Below are positions 24,539 through 33,306 of a DNA stretch of 64,000 nucleotides, piece after piece. This DNA comes from Pseudomonas migulae (GTDB lineage: Bacteria > Pseudomonadota > Gammaproteobacteria > Pseudomonadales > Pseudomonadaceae). Each line of letters begins with the position of its first letter. Within the stretch, counting starts at the first letter, position 1. The notes below the pieces were generated by a model, which had not been told where the DNA came from, searched no databases, and was given only the letters and a program-made list of their open reading frames with translations. The translations under genes and the position numbers were made by a program. The stretch is from assembly GCF_024169315.1 (NCBI RefSeq), contig NZ_JALJWR010000001.1, positions 5,878,501 through 5,942,500 on the forward strand, in the 5' to 3' direction.

Positions 24539-25234
24539 ATGAATGCACCGCTGAAAGAGTTCGGCCCGATCAAAGCCGTGATTTTCGATATGGATGGCTT
24601 GCTGCTGGACACCGAGGGCATTTACACCGAAGTCACGTCCATCATTGCCGGGCGCTATGGCCGGACCTTCGACTGGAGCGTCAAGCAGAACATCATCGGC
24701 CGTGGCGCGGGCGATCTGGCGCGTTATGTGGTCGAGGCGCTGGAACTGCCGATCACGGCCGAGGAGTTCCTGGTGATCCGCGAACCGCTGATGCGCGAGC
24801 GTTTTCCGACCGCACTGGCGATGCCCGGTGCCGAGGAGCTGGTGCGGCACTTGAAGGCGAACAACATTCCGATTGCGGTGGGCACCAGTTCTTCGCGTCA
24901 GTCGTTCGGCCAGAAAACCACCTTGCATCGCGACTGGTTTGCGCTGTTCGATTTCATCGTTACGGCCGATGACCCGGAGGTCGGCGCAGCCAAACCGGCG
25001 CCGGATATTTTCCTCACGGCAGCACGACGCCTGGGCGTGGCGCCTGAGGATTGCCTGGTGTTCGAAGATTCGCCGTTCGGTGTCACGGCGGCGAAAGCGG
25101 CGGGGATGACGGCGATTGCAATTCCGGATGCTGCGATGGCTGACGAAAAATACGCACACGCCGATGGCATTCTTCGTACGTTGAAAGCGTTCACGCCAGG
25201 TGCTTGCGGTTTGCCCGCGCTCGAATGGGCTTAA
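24539..25234 (+). CDS. HAD-superfamily phosphatase (subfamily IA)
   Basis: 231 residues. HAD motif I VIFDMDGLLLDTEG near residues 14-27 (nucleophile and acid Asp), motif II Thr/Ser in AVGTSSSRQ near 115, motif III Lys in AAKPAPDIF and motif IV VFEDSPFG. The pattern is close to pseudouridine-5'-phosphatase and beta-phosphoglucomutase-like enzymes, which dephosphorylate small sugar or nucleoside phosphates in the cytosol. The precise substrate is unknown. Single gene, followed by a REP pair. Confidence 0.8.
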   Translation: MNAPLKEFGPIKAVIFDMDGLLLDTEGIYTEVTSIIAGRYGRTFDWSVKQNIIGRGAGDLARYVVEALELPITAEEFLVIREPLMRERFPTALAMPGAEELVRHLKANNIPIAVGTSSSRQSFGQKTTLHRDWFALFDFIVTADDPEVGAAKPAPDIFLTAARRLGVAPEDCLVFEDSPFGVTAAKAAGMTAIAIPDAAMADEKYAHADGILRTLKAFTPGACGLPALEWA

Positions 25235-25261
25235 CGCGACAGGCAGAAAAACACTGGCAAA

Positions 25262-25352
25262 TGTGGGAGCGGGCTTGCTCGCGAAGGCGTTGTGTCAGGC
25301 GACATCAATGTTGTCTGCCCCACCGCCTTCGCGAGCAAGCCCGCTCCCACAT
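25262..25352. repeat. REP pair (lcgcgaa type)
   Basis: Two inverted copies of tgtgggagcgggcttgctcg extended by cgaa, facing each other around a short spacer, between the convergent HAD phosphatase and SDR genes. Typical Pseudomonas REP doublet. Confidence 0.85.
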
Positions 25353-25372
25353 TTTACTTTGCGTTTAAGCCA

Positions 25373-26119
25373 TCAGGCGCCGAAACCACCATCGATGGTC
25401 AGGCTCGCCCCAGTGATATAGCCCGCTTCCGGCCCTACAAGGTAGGCAACGAAACTGGCGATCTCTTCCGCTTTACCGTAACGACCCACCGCCATCAACG
25501 GGATCAGGCTTTCAGCGAAGTCGCCGCTGGCCGGGTTCATGTCAGTATCGACCGGGCCCGGTTGCACATTATTGATGGTGATCCCGCGTGGGCCGAGGTC
25601 CCGGGACAGGCCCTTGGTCAAACCGACCAGCGCTGCTTTGCTCATGGCGTACGGGCCGCCACCGGCGAAGGGCATGCGGTCGGCGTTGGTGCTGCCGATG
25701 TTGATGATGCGACCGCCTTCGGTCATGTGTTTCGCGGCGGCCTGGGTGGCGATGAACACGCTGCGCACATTGATCGCCAGCGTCTGGTCGAAGTCTTCGA
25801 GTTTGAAATCTTCCAGCGGGGCCACGGCCAGTACGCCAGCGTTGTTGACCAGGATGTCCAGGCGACCGAAAGCTTTGACGGTGGCGCTCACGGCGTTGCG
25901 AATGGCCTCGGCGTCGGCACTGTCAGCCTTGATGGCCAGCGCTTTGCCGCCGCTGCCGGTGATGCTGTTTTGCAATTCTTCGGCCTTGGCCGTGGAGCTG
26001 ACGTAGGTGAAGGCAACGGTCGCGCCTTCAGCGGCCAGGCGTTTGACGATGGCTGCGCCGATGCCGCGAGACCCGCCTTGAATCAAAGCCACTTTGCCGC
26101 TGAGGTTCTGAGTAGTCAT
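25373..26119 (-). CDS. SDR-family 3-oxoacyl-ACP-reductase-like oxidoreductase
   Basis: 248 residues from the ATG at 26119 (ggag seven bases upstream); a start at 26131 is possible. NAD(P)-binding GGSRGIG near residues 15-21, NNAGVL in the NNAG position, catalytic Ser (INIGSTNADR) and YAMSK (Tyr and Lys). C-terminal GASLTIDGGFGA is standard for classical SDRs. Substrate unknown; a FabG-like ketone/alcohol reductase. It is divergent from a LysR regulator 125 bases away, which probably controls it. Confidence 0.85.
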   Translation of the reverse strand: MTTQNLSGKVALIQGGSRGIGAAIVKRLAAEGATVAFTYVSSTAKAEELQNSITGSGGKALAIKADSADAEAIRNAVSATVKAFGRLDILVNNAGVLAVAPLEDFKLEDFDQTLAINVRSVFIATQAAAKHMTEGGRIINIGSTNADRMPFAGGGPYAMSKAALVGLTKGLSRDLGPRGITINNVQPGPVDTDMNPASGDFAESLIPLMAVGRYGKAEEIASFVAYLVGPEAGYITGASLTIDGGFGA

Positions 26120-26244
26120 GTCGATCTCCAAAGTCCCGAGGCGAGATGCCCCGGTTGATGGAGCCTAGTATCGATCTCGGATTACGCCCTGAGTAGCCGG
26201 TCATTGCGATAGTCTGTGTAAACCAGAAGTTTATAGTGGCGCCT

Positions 26245-27168
26245 ATGGAAACCTTCAGCAGTATCGAATGCTTCGTGCGCAGTGCCGAAGTCGGCAGCTT
26301 TGCCGAGGCCGCGCGGCGACTGAGCCTGACGCCCGCAGCGGTGGGCAAGAGTGTGGCAAAACTTGAAGCACGCCTTGGCGTGCGGTTGTTTCAGCGCAGT
26401 ACCCGCAGCTTGACGTTGACCGAAGCCGGTCAGCTGTTTCTCGGCGAAGTCAGTTCCAGCCTGCTCACCATCCAGAATGCCGTGGCTAACCTTGCCAGCG
26501 CCGAAGGTCGTCCGGCCGGTACGCTGAAAGTCAGCATGGGGACAGTGTTCGGACGGTTGTATGTGGTGCCGTTGCTGGGCGAGTTTCTGCGGCGGTTTCC
26601 GGCGATCAACCCGGATTGGCATTTCGATAACCGACAGGTCGATCTGATCGCCCAGGGATTCGATGCCGCGATAGGTGGGGGATTCGAGCTGCCGCAAGGC
26701 GTCGTGGCGCGCAAGCTGACGCCGGCCCATCGGGTGTTGGTGGCTTCAGCCGACTATCTGGCGGAGCGTGAGGCAATCGTCGAGCCGGATGATCTCAAGC
26801 ATCACGATGGCATCCTCATTCGCTCTCCGCAGACGGGTCGCGTGCGTTCCTGGCAGTTGACCAGTCGCACCCGGCAACACAGTCCTCTGACGCTCAAGGC
26901 ACGGATGACCATGAGCGATTCGGAAGCGGCCTGTGCGACCGCGACTCAGGGGCTTGGGATTGCGCTGGTGAGCATGCCGTTTGCCGTGGGGTATCTGGAC
27001 GCGGGGACGTTGCAACGGGTGTTGCCCGACTGGTATGTCGACGATGGCAACATTTCCATCTATTACGCGGAGCACAAATTGTTGCCGGGGAAGACCCGGG
27101 CGTTTGTGGATTTCATTATCGAGCAGTTTGCGGGGCAGGGGTTGGGGGCGCGGTTCAGTGCGGTTTGA
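26245..27168 (+). CDS. LysR-family transcriptional regulator
   Basis: 307 residues from the ATG at 26245. N-terminal winged helix-turn-helix (SFAEAARRLSLTPAAVGKSV with LEARLGVRLFQRSTRSLTLT), then a periplasmic-binding-like effector domain (AAIGGGFELP, DSEAACATATQGLGIAL). It belongs to the CrgA/DhaR-like group of LysR regulators. Divergent from the SDR gene, so the usual arrangement would be control of that gene and of itself from the shared 125-base gap. Effector unknown. Confidence 0.85.
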   Translation: METFSSIECFVRSAEVGSFAEAARRLSLTPAAVGKSVAKLEARLGVRLFQRSTRSLTLTEAGQLFLGEVSSSLLTIQNAVANLASAEGRPAGTLKVSMGTVFGRLYVVPLLGEFLRRFPAINPDWHFDNRQVDLIAQGFDAAIGGGFELPQGVVARKLTPAHRVLVASADYLAEREAIVEPDDLKHHDGILIRSPQTGRVRSWQLTSRTRQHSPLTLKARMTMSDSEAACATATQGLGIALVSMPFAVGYLDAGTLQRVLPDWYVDDGNISIYYAEHKLLPGKTRAFVDFIIEQFAGQGLGARFSAV

Positions 27169-27193
27169 GCCTGGCGTTGGACCGAGGTGCTGC

Positions 27194-27272
27194 CATCGCG
27201 GGCAAGCCACGCTCCCACATTGGATCTGAGTCGTTCACAAATCCCTTGTGGGAGCGTGGCTTGCCCGCGATG
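27194..27272. repeat. REP pair (cccgcgat type)
   Basis: catcgcgggcaagccacgct at 27194 and its inverted copy ending at 27272. Both arms carry the gtggc variant of the core. Lies between the convergent LysR and racemase genes. Confidence 0.8.
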
Positions 27273-27286
27273 AACGATAACGCGGT

Positions 27287-28015
27287 CTACCGGCCAAAAC
27301 GCCCCGGCCACCCAATGATCTTCTTCGGCCGCGGCGTCGCATATGTCCGCACCTTCGACGTCGACAACCCCAACCGCACGAGCGACTCGGCAATCGTCAC
27401 CGCCGCCGTCACACCGTCCACCACCGGAACCCCGGTGCGCCGGCGAATCTGTTCATCCAGCCCGGCCATCCCGCCGCAGCCGAGGCAGATCACCTCAGCC
27501 TTGTCTTCAATCACCGCCCGTTCAGCCTGACGAACAATCGCTTCCAGCGCCCTTTGCGGATCGGATTCCAGCTCCAGCACCGCCAGGCCACTGGCCCGCA
27601 CCGACGCACAGCGGTCCCAGAGCCCGGAGAGTTTCAGGCGGTCTTCGATCAGCGGCACCGTCCGGTCCAGCGTTGTGACCACCGAATAGGCATGACCGAG
27701 GAACATCGCCGTGCTCGCGGCGGCATCGGTGATGTCCACCACCGGCACGTTGAGCAATTCCTGCAAGCCTTCGCGGCCGTGCTCACCGTAACCGGCCTGG
27801 ATCACCGCATCGAAAGGCTGGTCGTAGGACATCACCCGGTCCATCACGGCGATGGCGGCCAAGTAGCTTTCGAAATTGCCTTCGATGGAGTCGGCGCCGA
27901 AATGCGGCGTCAGGCCGACGATTTCGGTGCCTGGCGCGGCCACGGCTTGCGCCGAACGCGCAATGGCCTGGGTGATGGATTCAGTGGTGTTGACGTTGAC
28001 CACGAGAATTCGCAT
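27287..28015 (-). CDS. Asp/Glu/hydantoin racemase family protein
   Basis: 242 residues. The N-terminal ILVVNVNTTESITQAI matches hydantoin racemase (ILvINPNTt). Two candidate catalytic cysteines would be expected; Cys in the second half (ICLGCGGMAGLDE) is present, while the first-half position reads IQAGYGEHG, where many homologues have a Cys, so it may not racemise by the two-Cys mechanism. Pairs with the NCS1 transporter 57 bases upstream on the same strand, a combination seen in hydantoin or allantoin use. Cytosolic. Confidence 0.75.
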   Translation of the reverse strand: MRILVVNVNTTESITQAIARSAQAVAAPGTEIVGLTPHFGADSIEGNFESYLAAIAVMDRVMSYDQPFDAVIQAGYGEHGREGLQELLNVPVVDITDAAASTAMFLGHAYSVVTTLDRTVPLIEDRLKLSGLWDRCASVRASGLAVLELESDPQRALEAIVRQAERAVIEDKAEVICLGCGGMAGLDEQIRRRTGVPVVDGVTAAVTIAESLVRLGLSTSKVRTYATPRPKKIIGWPGRFGR

Positions 28016-28072
28016 GGGAAGTCCTTATAGCGGGGTGGTTCCGCGGCCCGACGGTGCCGGGCCGTCATGGGG

Positions 28073-29608
28073 TTAATGGCTGGCGTTGTCGACCGCGATG
28101 GCTTCGCCACTGACGTCGGCGTAGTGGGGCTGCCGTTTGGCGATGATCAGGTAGAGCATCCCGGCAATGCCGGCGCCGATCAGCCAGGAAAAGGGCGATA
28201 CGAGGTGGAAACCCGGCATCAGCGCCAGGACGATGGCGATCAGCGCCGCAGGAATGAACGCCGCCACCGCAAGTAAATTGACGCCACGGCTGTAGTAATA
28301 AGGGCCGGCGGGATCCTCGCTGTACAACTGCGGCACGTTGACCTGACCTTTTCGTACAAGCCAGTAGTCGACCATGATCACGCCATACAACGGGCCGAGC
28401 AGGGCGCCGAGGCCGGACAGGAAATACACGATCACCAACGGGCTGTTATAGAGGTTCCACGGCAGGATCAGCACCGCAATGGTCGCGCTGATCAGCCCGG
28501 CGCGGCGGAAGGTCAGGTATTTCGGCGCCAGGTTGCTGAGCACGAAAGCCGGGGCGACGAAGTTGGCCATGATGTTCACCGCCACGGTGACGATCAGGAA
28601 TGCCAGGCAGCCGAGCACAAGAAAGAAGGTGTTGGGGATCGACGCGATGATTTCCGTCGGACTTTCGATGATCCGGCCGTTGATCTGAAATTGCGCACCG
28701 CACAGCAGGACGGTGATGCCGGCGAACACCAGAATATTCACCGGCAGGCCCCAGAAATTTCCGACCTTGATCGTCTTGCGGCATGGCGAAGAGCGGGCGA
28801 AGTCGCAGAAGTTGAGAATCAGCGTGCCGTAGATCGCCAGCCACAACGCACCACCGGCGAAGATGTTGCGCCACATCTCGCCGCCGGTCAGCGGCTCGCG
28901 GATCGACCAGGCGATGGTCGCGTTGGCCTGAAAGTACATCCATCCGGCTAGGGCCGCGACGGTCAGCAGAATCACCGGTCCGGCAAACGCCTCGTAGCGC
29001 CGCACCATTTCCATGCCGTAGGCGAGGATGGCCAGTTGCACCAGCCAGATGGCGACGAAACACACCCAGCCCAGGCTCGACAGACCGAGGATCGAATCGT
29101 GGTCGTAGTCGGCGAATCCGGGGTGAACCGCCGTCAGCAACACGCGAAACACAACCGAGGCGAGGTACGTCTGAATACCGAACCAGGCGATGGCGATAAC
29201 GGCGCGGATCAATGCAGGAATTTGCGCCCCGTGGATACCGAAACTGATCCGGCTGATGACCGGAAACGGCACCCCGGTTTTCTGGCCCATGTAGCCGGAC
29301 AAGTTCATGAAGCAGTACACCAGCGCTGCGCCGATCCCGAGCGACAGCAGAATCTGCCAGCCGCCCAGGCCCAATGCATACAAGCCGATGGCGAAGGAGT
29401 AGTTGGCGATGTTGTGAACGTCGTTGGTCCACAGGGCAAAGATGCTGTAGCGGCCCCAGCGCCGGCCTTCGGCTTTGGTCGGCGCCAGGTCTTTGTTGTG
29501 CAGGCGCGGGCTGAGCACCACGGGTTCCGGAAAGGTTTGATCGTGAGCGGTGGGTGGAAAGGAGGGCAGATCCAGCGCGATGTTGTTATTGGGGAGGCTA
29601 GTACGCAT
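28073..29608 (-). CDS. NCS1 family transporter (allantoin/hydantoin/nucleobase permease)
   Basis: 511 residues from the ATG at 29608; the frame is open to 29692 but the 29608 start has a ggag nearby. About 12 membrane segments. Conserved NCS1 pieces: WGRYSIFALWTNDVHNIANY near residues 45-65, and GVPFPVISRISFGIHGAQIP. Sodium- or proton-driven uptake of purine or hydantoin-like rings is typical. The partner racemase suggests a hydantoin, allantoin or 5-substituted hydantoin substrate. Transcribed together with it. Confidence 0.82.
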   Translation of the reverse strand: MRTSLPNNNIALDLPSFPPTAHDQTFPEPVVLSPRLHNKDLAPTKAEGRRWGRYSIFALWTNDVHNIANYSFAIGLYALGLGGWQILLSLGIGAALVYCFMNLSGYMGQKTGVPFPVISRISFGIHGAQIPALIRAVIAIAWFGIQTYLASVVFRVLLTAVHPGFADYDHDSILGLSSLGWVCFVAIWLVQLAILAYGMEMVRRYEAFAGPVILLTVAALAGWMYFQANATIAWSIREPLTGGEMWRNIFAGGALWLAIYGTLILNFCDFARSSPCRKTIKVGNFWGLPVNILVFAGITVLLCGAQFQINGRIIESPTEIIASIPNTFFLVLGCLAFLIVTVAVNIMANFVAPAFVLSNLAPKYLTFRRAGLISATIAVLILPWNLYNSPLVIVYFLSGLGALLGPLYGVIMVDYWLVRKGQVNVPQLYSEDPAGPYYYSRGVNLLAVAAFIPAALIAIVLALMPGFHLVSPFSWLIGAGIAGMLYLIIAKRQPHYADVSGEAIAVDNASH

Positions 29609-30182
29609 TCCGGCAGGCTCCGAGCTTGGCGTCGCGATGACTGTGCATGAGCGTGGGCTCGACAAATCTTCGTCGCGGGCAACAAGCATCATTGGTTACG
29701 GGGCATCTGCAGCCTGTACGGGATAGGGCGCTTCAGGCTTGCGGATCTAAAGTGTGTGTATGTTTTGATATTATTGTATACAAAACATGTATGCACTTAA
29801 GCCAGATCCATGCCAGTCGGCGATCTGAGGAATTTATGCGTAATTTCGTTTTGTTATTGATCAGCGATAAGTAACTGAAAAAAAGGCGATATAAATTGAC
29901 CGATCAAACAGGTATTTATTTTTCAGCGGGATTCGCGGAGAAAGCTTAGGGAGGAATTCAGGAAGGGCGGATGTAACCATTTGGGGCGCAGAAACAAAAA
30001 GTGCACACATAAATGGCACCTATGGTGACATTCGTGTGTACACATTTTTTGAAGTTTCAGCTTAACCCTTGTGGGAGCGGGCTTGCTCGCGAATGCAGAG
30101 TGTCAGTCGACATCAATGTTGGATGTTGGTCCGTATTCGCGAGCAAGCCCGCTCCCACAGTAGATTTTTACAAGGCTCGGTA
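29609..30182. promoter_or_regulatory. Long upstream region of the NCS1 operon with palindromes
   Basis: 574 bases with no gene. Palindromes ttgtatacaa (29774-29783) and tgtgtacaca (30035-30044) resemble GntR-type operators. The first lies about 170 bases upstream of the NCS1 start, in an AT-rich stretch suited to a promoter. A REP pair occupies 30070-30159 at the far end, next to cysH. Confidence 0.4.
30070..30159. repeat. REP pair (ctcgcgaa type)
   Basis: tgtgggagcgggcttgctcg at 30070 and its reverse complement ending at 30159, between the NCS1 upstream region and the 3' end of cysH. Confidence 0.85.
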
Positions 30183-30923
30183 TCAGGCCTTGGACTTGCT
30201 GATGATGTTACCGGCATGCAACCCGCATTCTTTCTGAGTCGCCTCTTCCCACCACCAACGACCTTCACGCTCGTGCTGGTTCGGCAACACCGGACGGGTG
30301 CATGGCTCGCAGCCGATGCTGATGAAGCCGCGTTCATGCAGGCTGTTGTACGGCAGCTCAAGCATGCGGATGTAGCCCCAGATCTCTTCGCTGGTCATTT
30401 GCGCCAGCGGGTTGAATTTGTACAGGGTACGTTCCGGGGTGGAGAAGGCAGTGTCGATTTCCAGCACCGCGACGGCGCTGCGGGTGCCCGGGCTCTGGTC
30501 CCGGCGCTGGCCGGTAGCCCAGGCGGTCACGCCCGAGAGTTTGCGGCGCAGTGGCTCGATCTTGCGGATGCCGCAGCATTCACCATGGCCGTCCTTGTAG
30601 AAGCTGAACAGGCCTTTTTCCTTCACGAACGGCTCAAGTTTCGTGTAGTCCGGCGACACCAGTTCGATCTCGATCTTGTAGTGCTCGCGCACCTGATCGA
30701 TGAAGCGGTAAGTCTCGGGATGCAGGCGACCGGTGTCGAGGCTGAACACTTTGACGTTCTTGTTCAGCTTCCAGGCCATGTCCACCAGCACCACGTCTTC
30801 GGCGCCGCTGAAAGATATCCACAGGTCATCGCCGAACTCGGCAAACGCGAGTTTCAGGATGTCCTGGGCGGATTTGTTGGCATAGGTCGTGGCGAGTTCC
30901 ACGACATCGAACGATGGGCTCAT
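30183..30923 (-). CDS. cysH: Adenylylsulfate (APS) reductase
   Basis: 246 residues. Reduces activated sulfate to sulfite in assimilatory sulfur metabolism. The [4Fe-4S] cysteines of the APS-type enzyme are present: Cys116-Cys117 (GECCGIRK) and Cys205-x2-Cys208 (IGCEPCTRP). The presence of both pairs marks an APS reductase, not a PAPS reductase. The nucleotide-binding [10 protein letters not shown] is at 37-46 and the C-terminal ECGLHAGN carries the active-site Cys. Single gene, back to back with thrH. Confidence 0.92.
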   Translation of the reverse strand: MSPSFDVVELATTYANKSAQDILKLAFAEFGDDLWISFSGAEDVVLVDMAWKLNKNVKVFSLDTGRLHPETYRFIDQVREHYKIEIELVSPDYTKLEPFVKEKGLFSFYKDGHGECCGIRKIEPLRRKLSGVTAWATGQRRDQSPGTRSAVAVLEIDTAFSTPERTLYKFNPLAQMTSEEIWGYIRMLELPYNSLHERGFISIGCEPCTRPVLPNQHEREGRWWWEEATQKECGLHAGNIISKSKA

Positions 30924-31096
30924 CAGGGCGGCTTCCTACAGGTCGGTGGCGCTGGGCGCTCTATATGGGCTTGATGGTAACAAAATCCTGCAACGACTGG
31001 CGCGCCCTCTGCGTTGCGCAGGCCCGCCCGAGTCGCTAGAGTTCGGCAGTCCTTTTGCTCGCTCGACTCAATAATCAATACAAATGGGAGTGTCTT

Positions 31097-31714
31097 GTGG
31101 AAATTGCCTGTCTGGATCTGGAAGGTGTACTGGTCCCGGAAATATGGATCGCGTTCGCCGAAAAAACCGGGATCGAATCTCTCAGGGCCACCACCCGGGA
31201 CATTCCCGACTACGACGTGCTGATGAAGCAGCGCCTGCGGATTCTCGACGAGCATGGCCTGAAACTCACCGACATCCAGGAAGTGATCGCCACGCTGAAG
31301 CCGCTGGACGGCGCCATCGAGTTCGTCAACTGGCTGCGCGAGCGCTTTCAGGTGGTGATTCTGTCGGACACGTTCTATGAGTTTTCCCAGCCGCTGATGC
31401 GTCAGCTGGGCTTCCCGACCTTGCTCTGCCATCGTCTGATTACTGACGACGCCGGGCGGGTAACAAGCTATCAGCTGCGTCAGAAAGATCCGAAGCGTCA
31501 GTCGGTTCTGGCGTTCAAGAGCCTTTATTACCGGGTGATTGCGGCAGGGGATTCGTACAACGACACCACGATGTTGGGCGAGGCGGATGCGGGGATTCTG
31601 TTCCATGCGCCGGATAACGTGATTCGCGAGTTTCCGCAGTTCCCGGCGGTGCACACGTTCGAGGATTTGAAGCAGGAGTTCATCAAGGCTTCGAATCGGG
31701 CTTTGAGCCTGTAG
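31097..31714 (+). CDS. thrH: Phosphoserine phosphatase / homoserine phosphotransferase ThrH
   Basis: 205 residues from a GTG at 31097 with gggag six bases upstream. HAD-type motif I CLDLEGVLVPEIW, motif II LSDTFYEFSQP and motif IV AGDSYNDTTML. The length and text match Pseudomonas ThrH, which removes phosphate from phosphoserine or moves it to homoserine. Cytosolic. Upstream TTG/ATG frames add residues without a ribosome site. Confidence 0.92.
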   Translation: MEIACLDLEGVLVPEIWIAFAEKTGIESLRATTRDIPDYDVLMKQRLRILDEHGLKLTDIQEVIATLKPLDGAIEFVNWLRERFQVVILSDTFYEFSQPLMRQLGFPTLLCHRLITDDAGRVTSYQLRQKDPKRQSVLAFKSLYYRVIAAGDSYNDTTMLGEADAGILFHAPDNVIREFPQFPAVHTFEDLKQEFIKASNRALSL

Positions 31715-31731
31715 TCGTTTTCAAGGACGCC

Positions 31732-31822
31732 TTCGCGGGCAAGCCCGCTCCCACAGGTTTTGTGTCGAACCGCAATTGTGCGATCAACACAAAACCCTGT
31801 GGGAGCGTGGCTTGCCCGCGAT
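31732..31822. repeat. REP pair (cccgcga type)
   Basis: ttcgcgggcaagcccgctcc at 31732 and an inverted arm ending at 31822 (with the gtggc variant), between the convergent thrH and pabB genes. Confidence 0.85.
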
Positions 31823-31826
31823 GCTT

Positions 31827-33164
31827 TTATAGGTTTTGCAGGGTGTCGAGTAGTACTTTCACCTTGGTAATCGACTCCTGATACTCAGCCTGCCACTCCG
31901 AATCCGCGACGATCCCTCCACCACCCCAGCAACACACCTGCCCATCCTTCACCAGCAAGCTGCGAATCGCGATGGAGCTGTCCATCTCACCGCGTACGTC
32001 CAGATACAGCAACGAACCGCAATACAACCCGCGTCGGGTCGGCTCCAGCTCATCAATGATCTGCATCGCGCGAATCTTCGGGGCGCCGGTAATCGAGCCG
32101 CCGGGGAAACTGCCGGCGATCAGGTCCAGTGCGTCACGGTCATCCGCCAGTTCGCCGGTCACGCTGCTCACCAGGTGATGCACGTTCGGGTAACTTTCCA
32201 GGCTGAACAACTCCGGCACCCGCACCGAGCCGATACGGCAGGTCCGGCCCAGATCGTTGCGCAACAAGTCGACGATCATCAGGTTTTCCGCGCGATCCTT
32301 GGGGCTGGCCAGCAATTCGGCGGCGTTCGCCGCATCTTCTCTGGCGGTCAGGCCGCGAGGGCGGGTGCCTTTGATCGGGCGGGTTTCAACGTGGCGTTCG
32401 CTGACTTTGACGAAGCGTTCAGGCGACAGGCTCAGCACCGCACCGCCGTCGGGCAGGCTCTGGAAACCGGAGAATGGCGTCGGGCATGCTGCCCGTAACG
32501 CGCAGTAAGCGGCCCACGGATCGCCTTCGCACTCGGCGCGAAAACGCTGGGCGAAGTTGACCTGATAGCAGTCGCCCGCCTGGATGTACTGCTGAATACG
32601 CTCTAACGCCCGGCGATATTGATCAGCGCTCAGATCGGCGTGCATCGGCGCTTTCAGTTTGAACGATTCGATTGCTTCAGCCACGGGATGACTGAACAGC
32701 GTGATCAGGCGCTGACGCTCGCTGTCGATCAGCGACGGGTGGAAGACCAACTGACTGGTCATCCGTTGGTGATCGCTGATCAGCGCCCAGTCGTACAGTC
32801 CGAAACGTGCATCCGGCAACTGCAGATCGTCTTGCGCCTGAACAGGCAGGTGTTCCAGATGCCGACCGAAGTCATAGCTCAGATAGCCCATCAAGCCGCC
32901 AGCGAAGGGCAGATCAAACGGAACGACCGCTTCACCGAGTCGGGTCAGATTGGCGCGCAGGCGTTGCAGGAAATCGCTGCCACTTTCGTCAGGCAACACC
33001 GTCAGTTGTTCGAGCGGCCAGGCACTGAACAGGTCATAACGCCCGCGATCAGCCGTTGGCCGGCCACTGTCGAGCAGCACGGCACCGGGGGCATGACGGA
33101 TCGCCGCGAAGTACTCGGCGGGGTTGGCGCGATAGGGCAGCGGGTGTACGGAACAGGTCAACAT
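31827..33164 (-). CDS. pabB: Aminodeoxychorismate synthase component I
   Basis: 445 residues. Chorismate-binding enzyme core of the anthranilate synthase family: PFSGFQSLPDGGAVLSLSPE, IKGTRPRG, VHHLVSSVTG and GSITGAPKIRAMQIIDELE in order. PabB converts chorismate and ammonia to 4-amino-4-deoxychorismate for folate. The single-gene context and the sequence (no trpG nearby, VETRPIKGTRPRG) favour PabB over TrpE. The glutaminase partner PabA is not in the window. Confidence 0.88.
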   Translation of the reverse strand: MLTCSVHPLPYRANPAEYFAAIRHAPGAVLLDSGRPTADRGRYDLFSAWPLEQLTVLPDESGSDFLQRLRANLTRLGEAVVPFDLPFAGGLMGYLSYDFGRHLEHLPVQAQDDLQLPDARFGLYDWALISDHQRMTSQLVFHPSLIDSERQRLITLFSHPVAEAIESFKLKAPMHADLSADQYRRALERIQQYIQAGDCYQVNFAQRFRAECEGDPWAAYCALRAACPTPFSGFQSLPDGGAVLSLSPERFVKVSERHVETRPIKGTRPRGLTAREDAANAAELLASPKDRAENLMIVDLLRNDLGRTCRIGSVRVPELFSLESYPNVHHLVSSVTGELADDRDALDLIAGSFPGGSITGAPKIRAMQIIDELEPTRRGLYCGSLLYLDVRGEMDSSIAIRSLLVKDGQVCCWGGGGIVADSEWQAEYQESITKVKVLLDTLQNL

Positions 33165-33273
33165 GGGCGGGGCAGATCAGCCATCGAGGCGGGGTGGCGA
33201 TTGTAGTCCCCTCGGGGAATTGCTCCTAGAGGGATGTCGCGAAGTGACCGATTAGCAGCGGTTGCACGAAACC

Positions 33274-33303
33274 TGTGGCGAGGGGATTTATCCCCTCACC
33301 ACA
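33274..33303. repeat. Short palindromic repeat (tgtggcgagggg type)
   Basis: tgtggcgagggga / tcccctcaccaca form a near-perfect stem with a short loop. This second palindrome class is common between Pseudomonas genes. No T run, so not a standard terminator. Sits just behind the ATP-grasp gene. Confidence 0.6.
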
Positions 33304-33306
33304 AGG

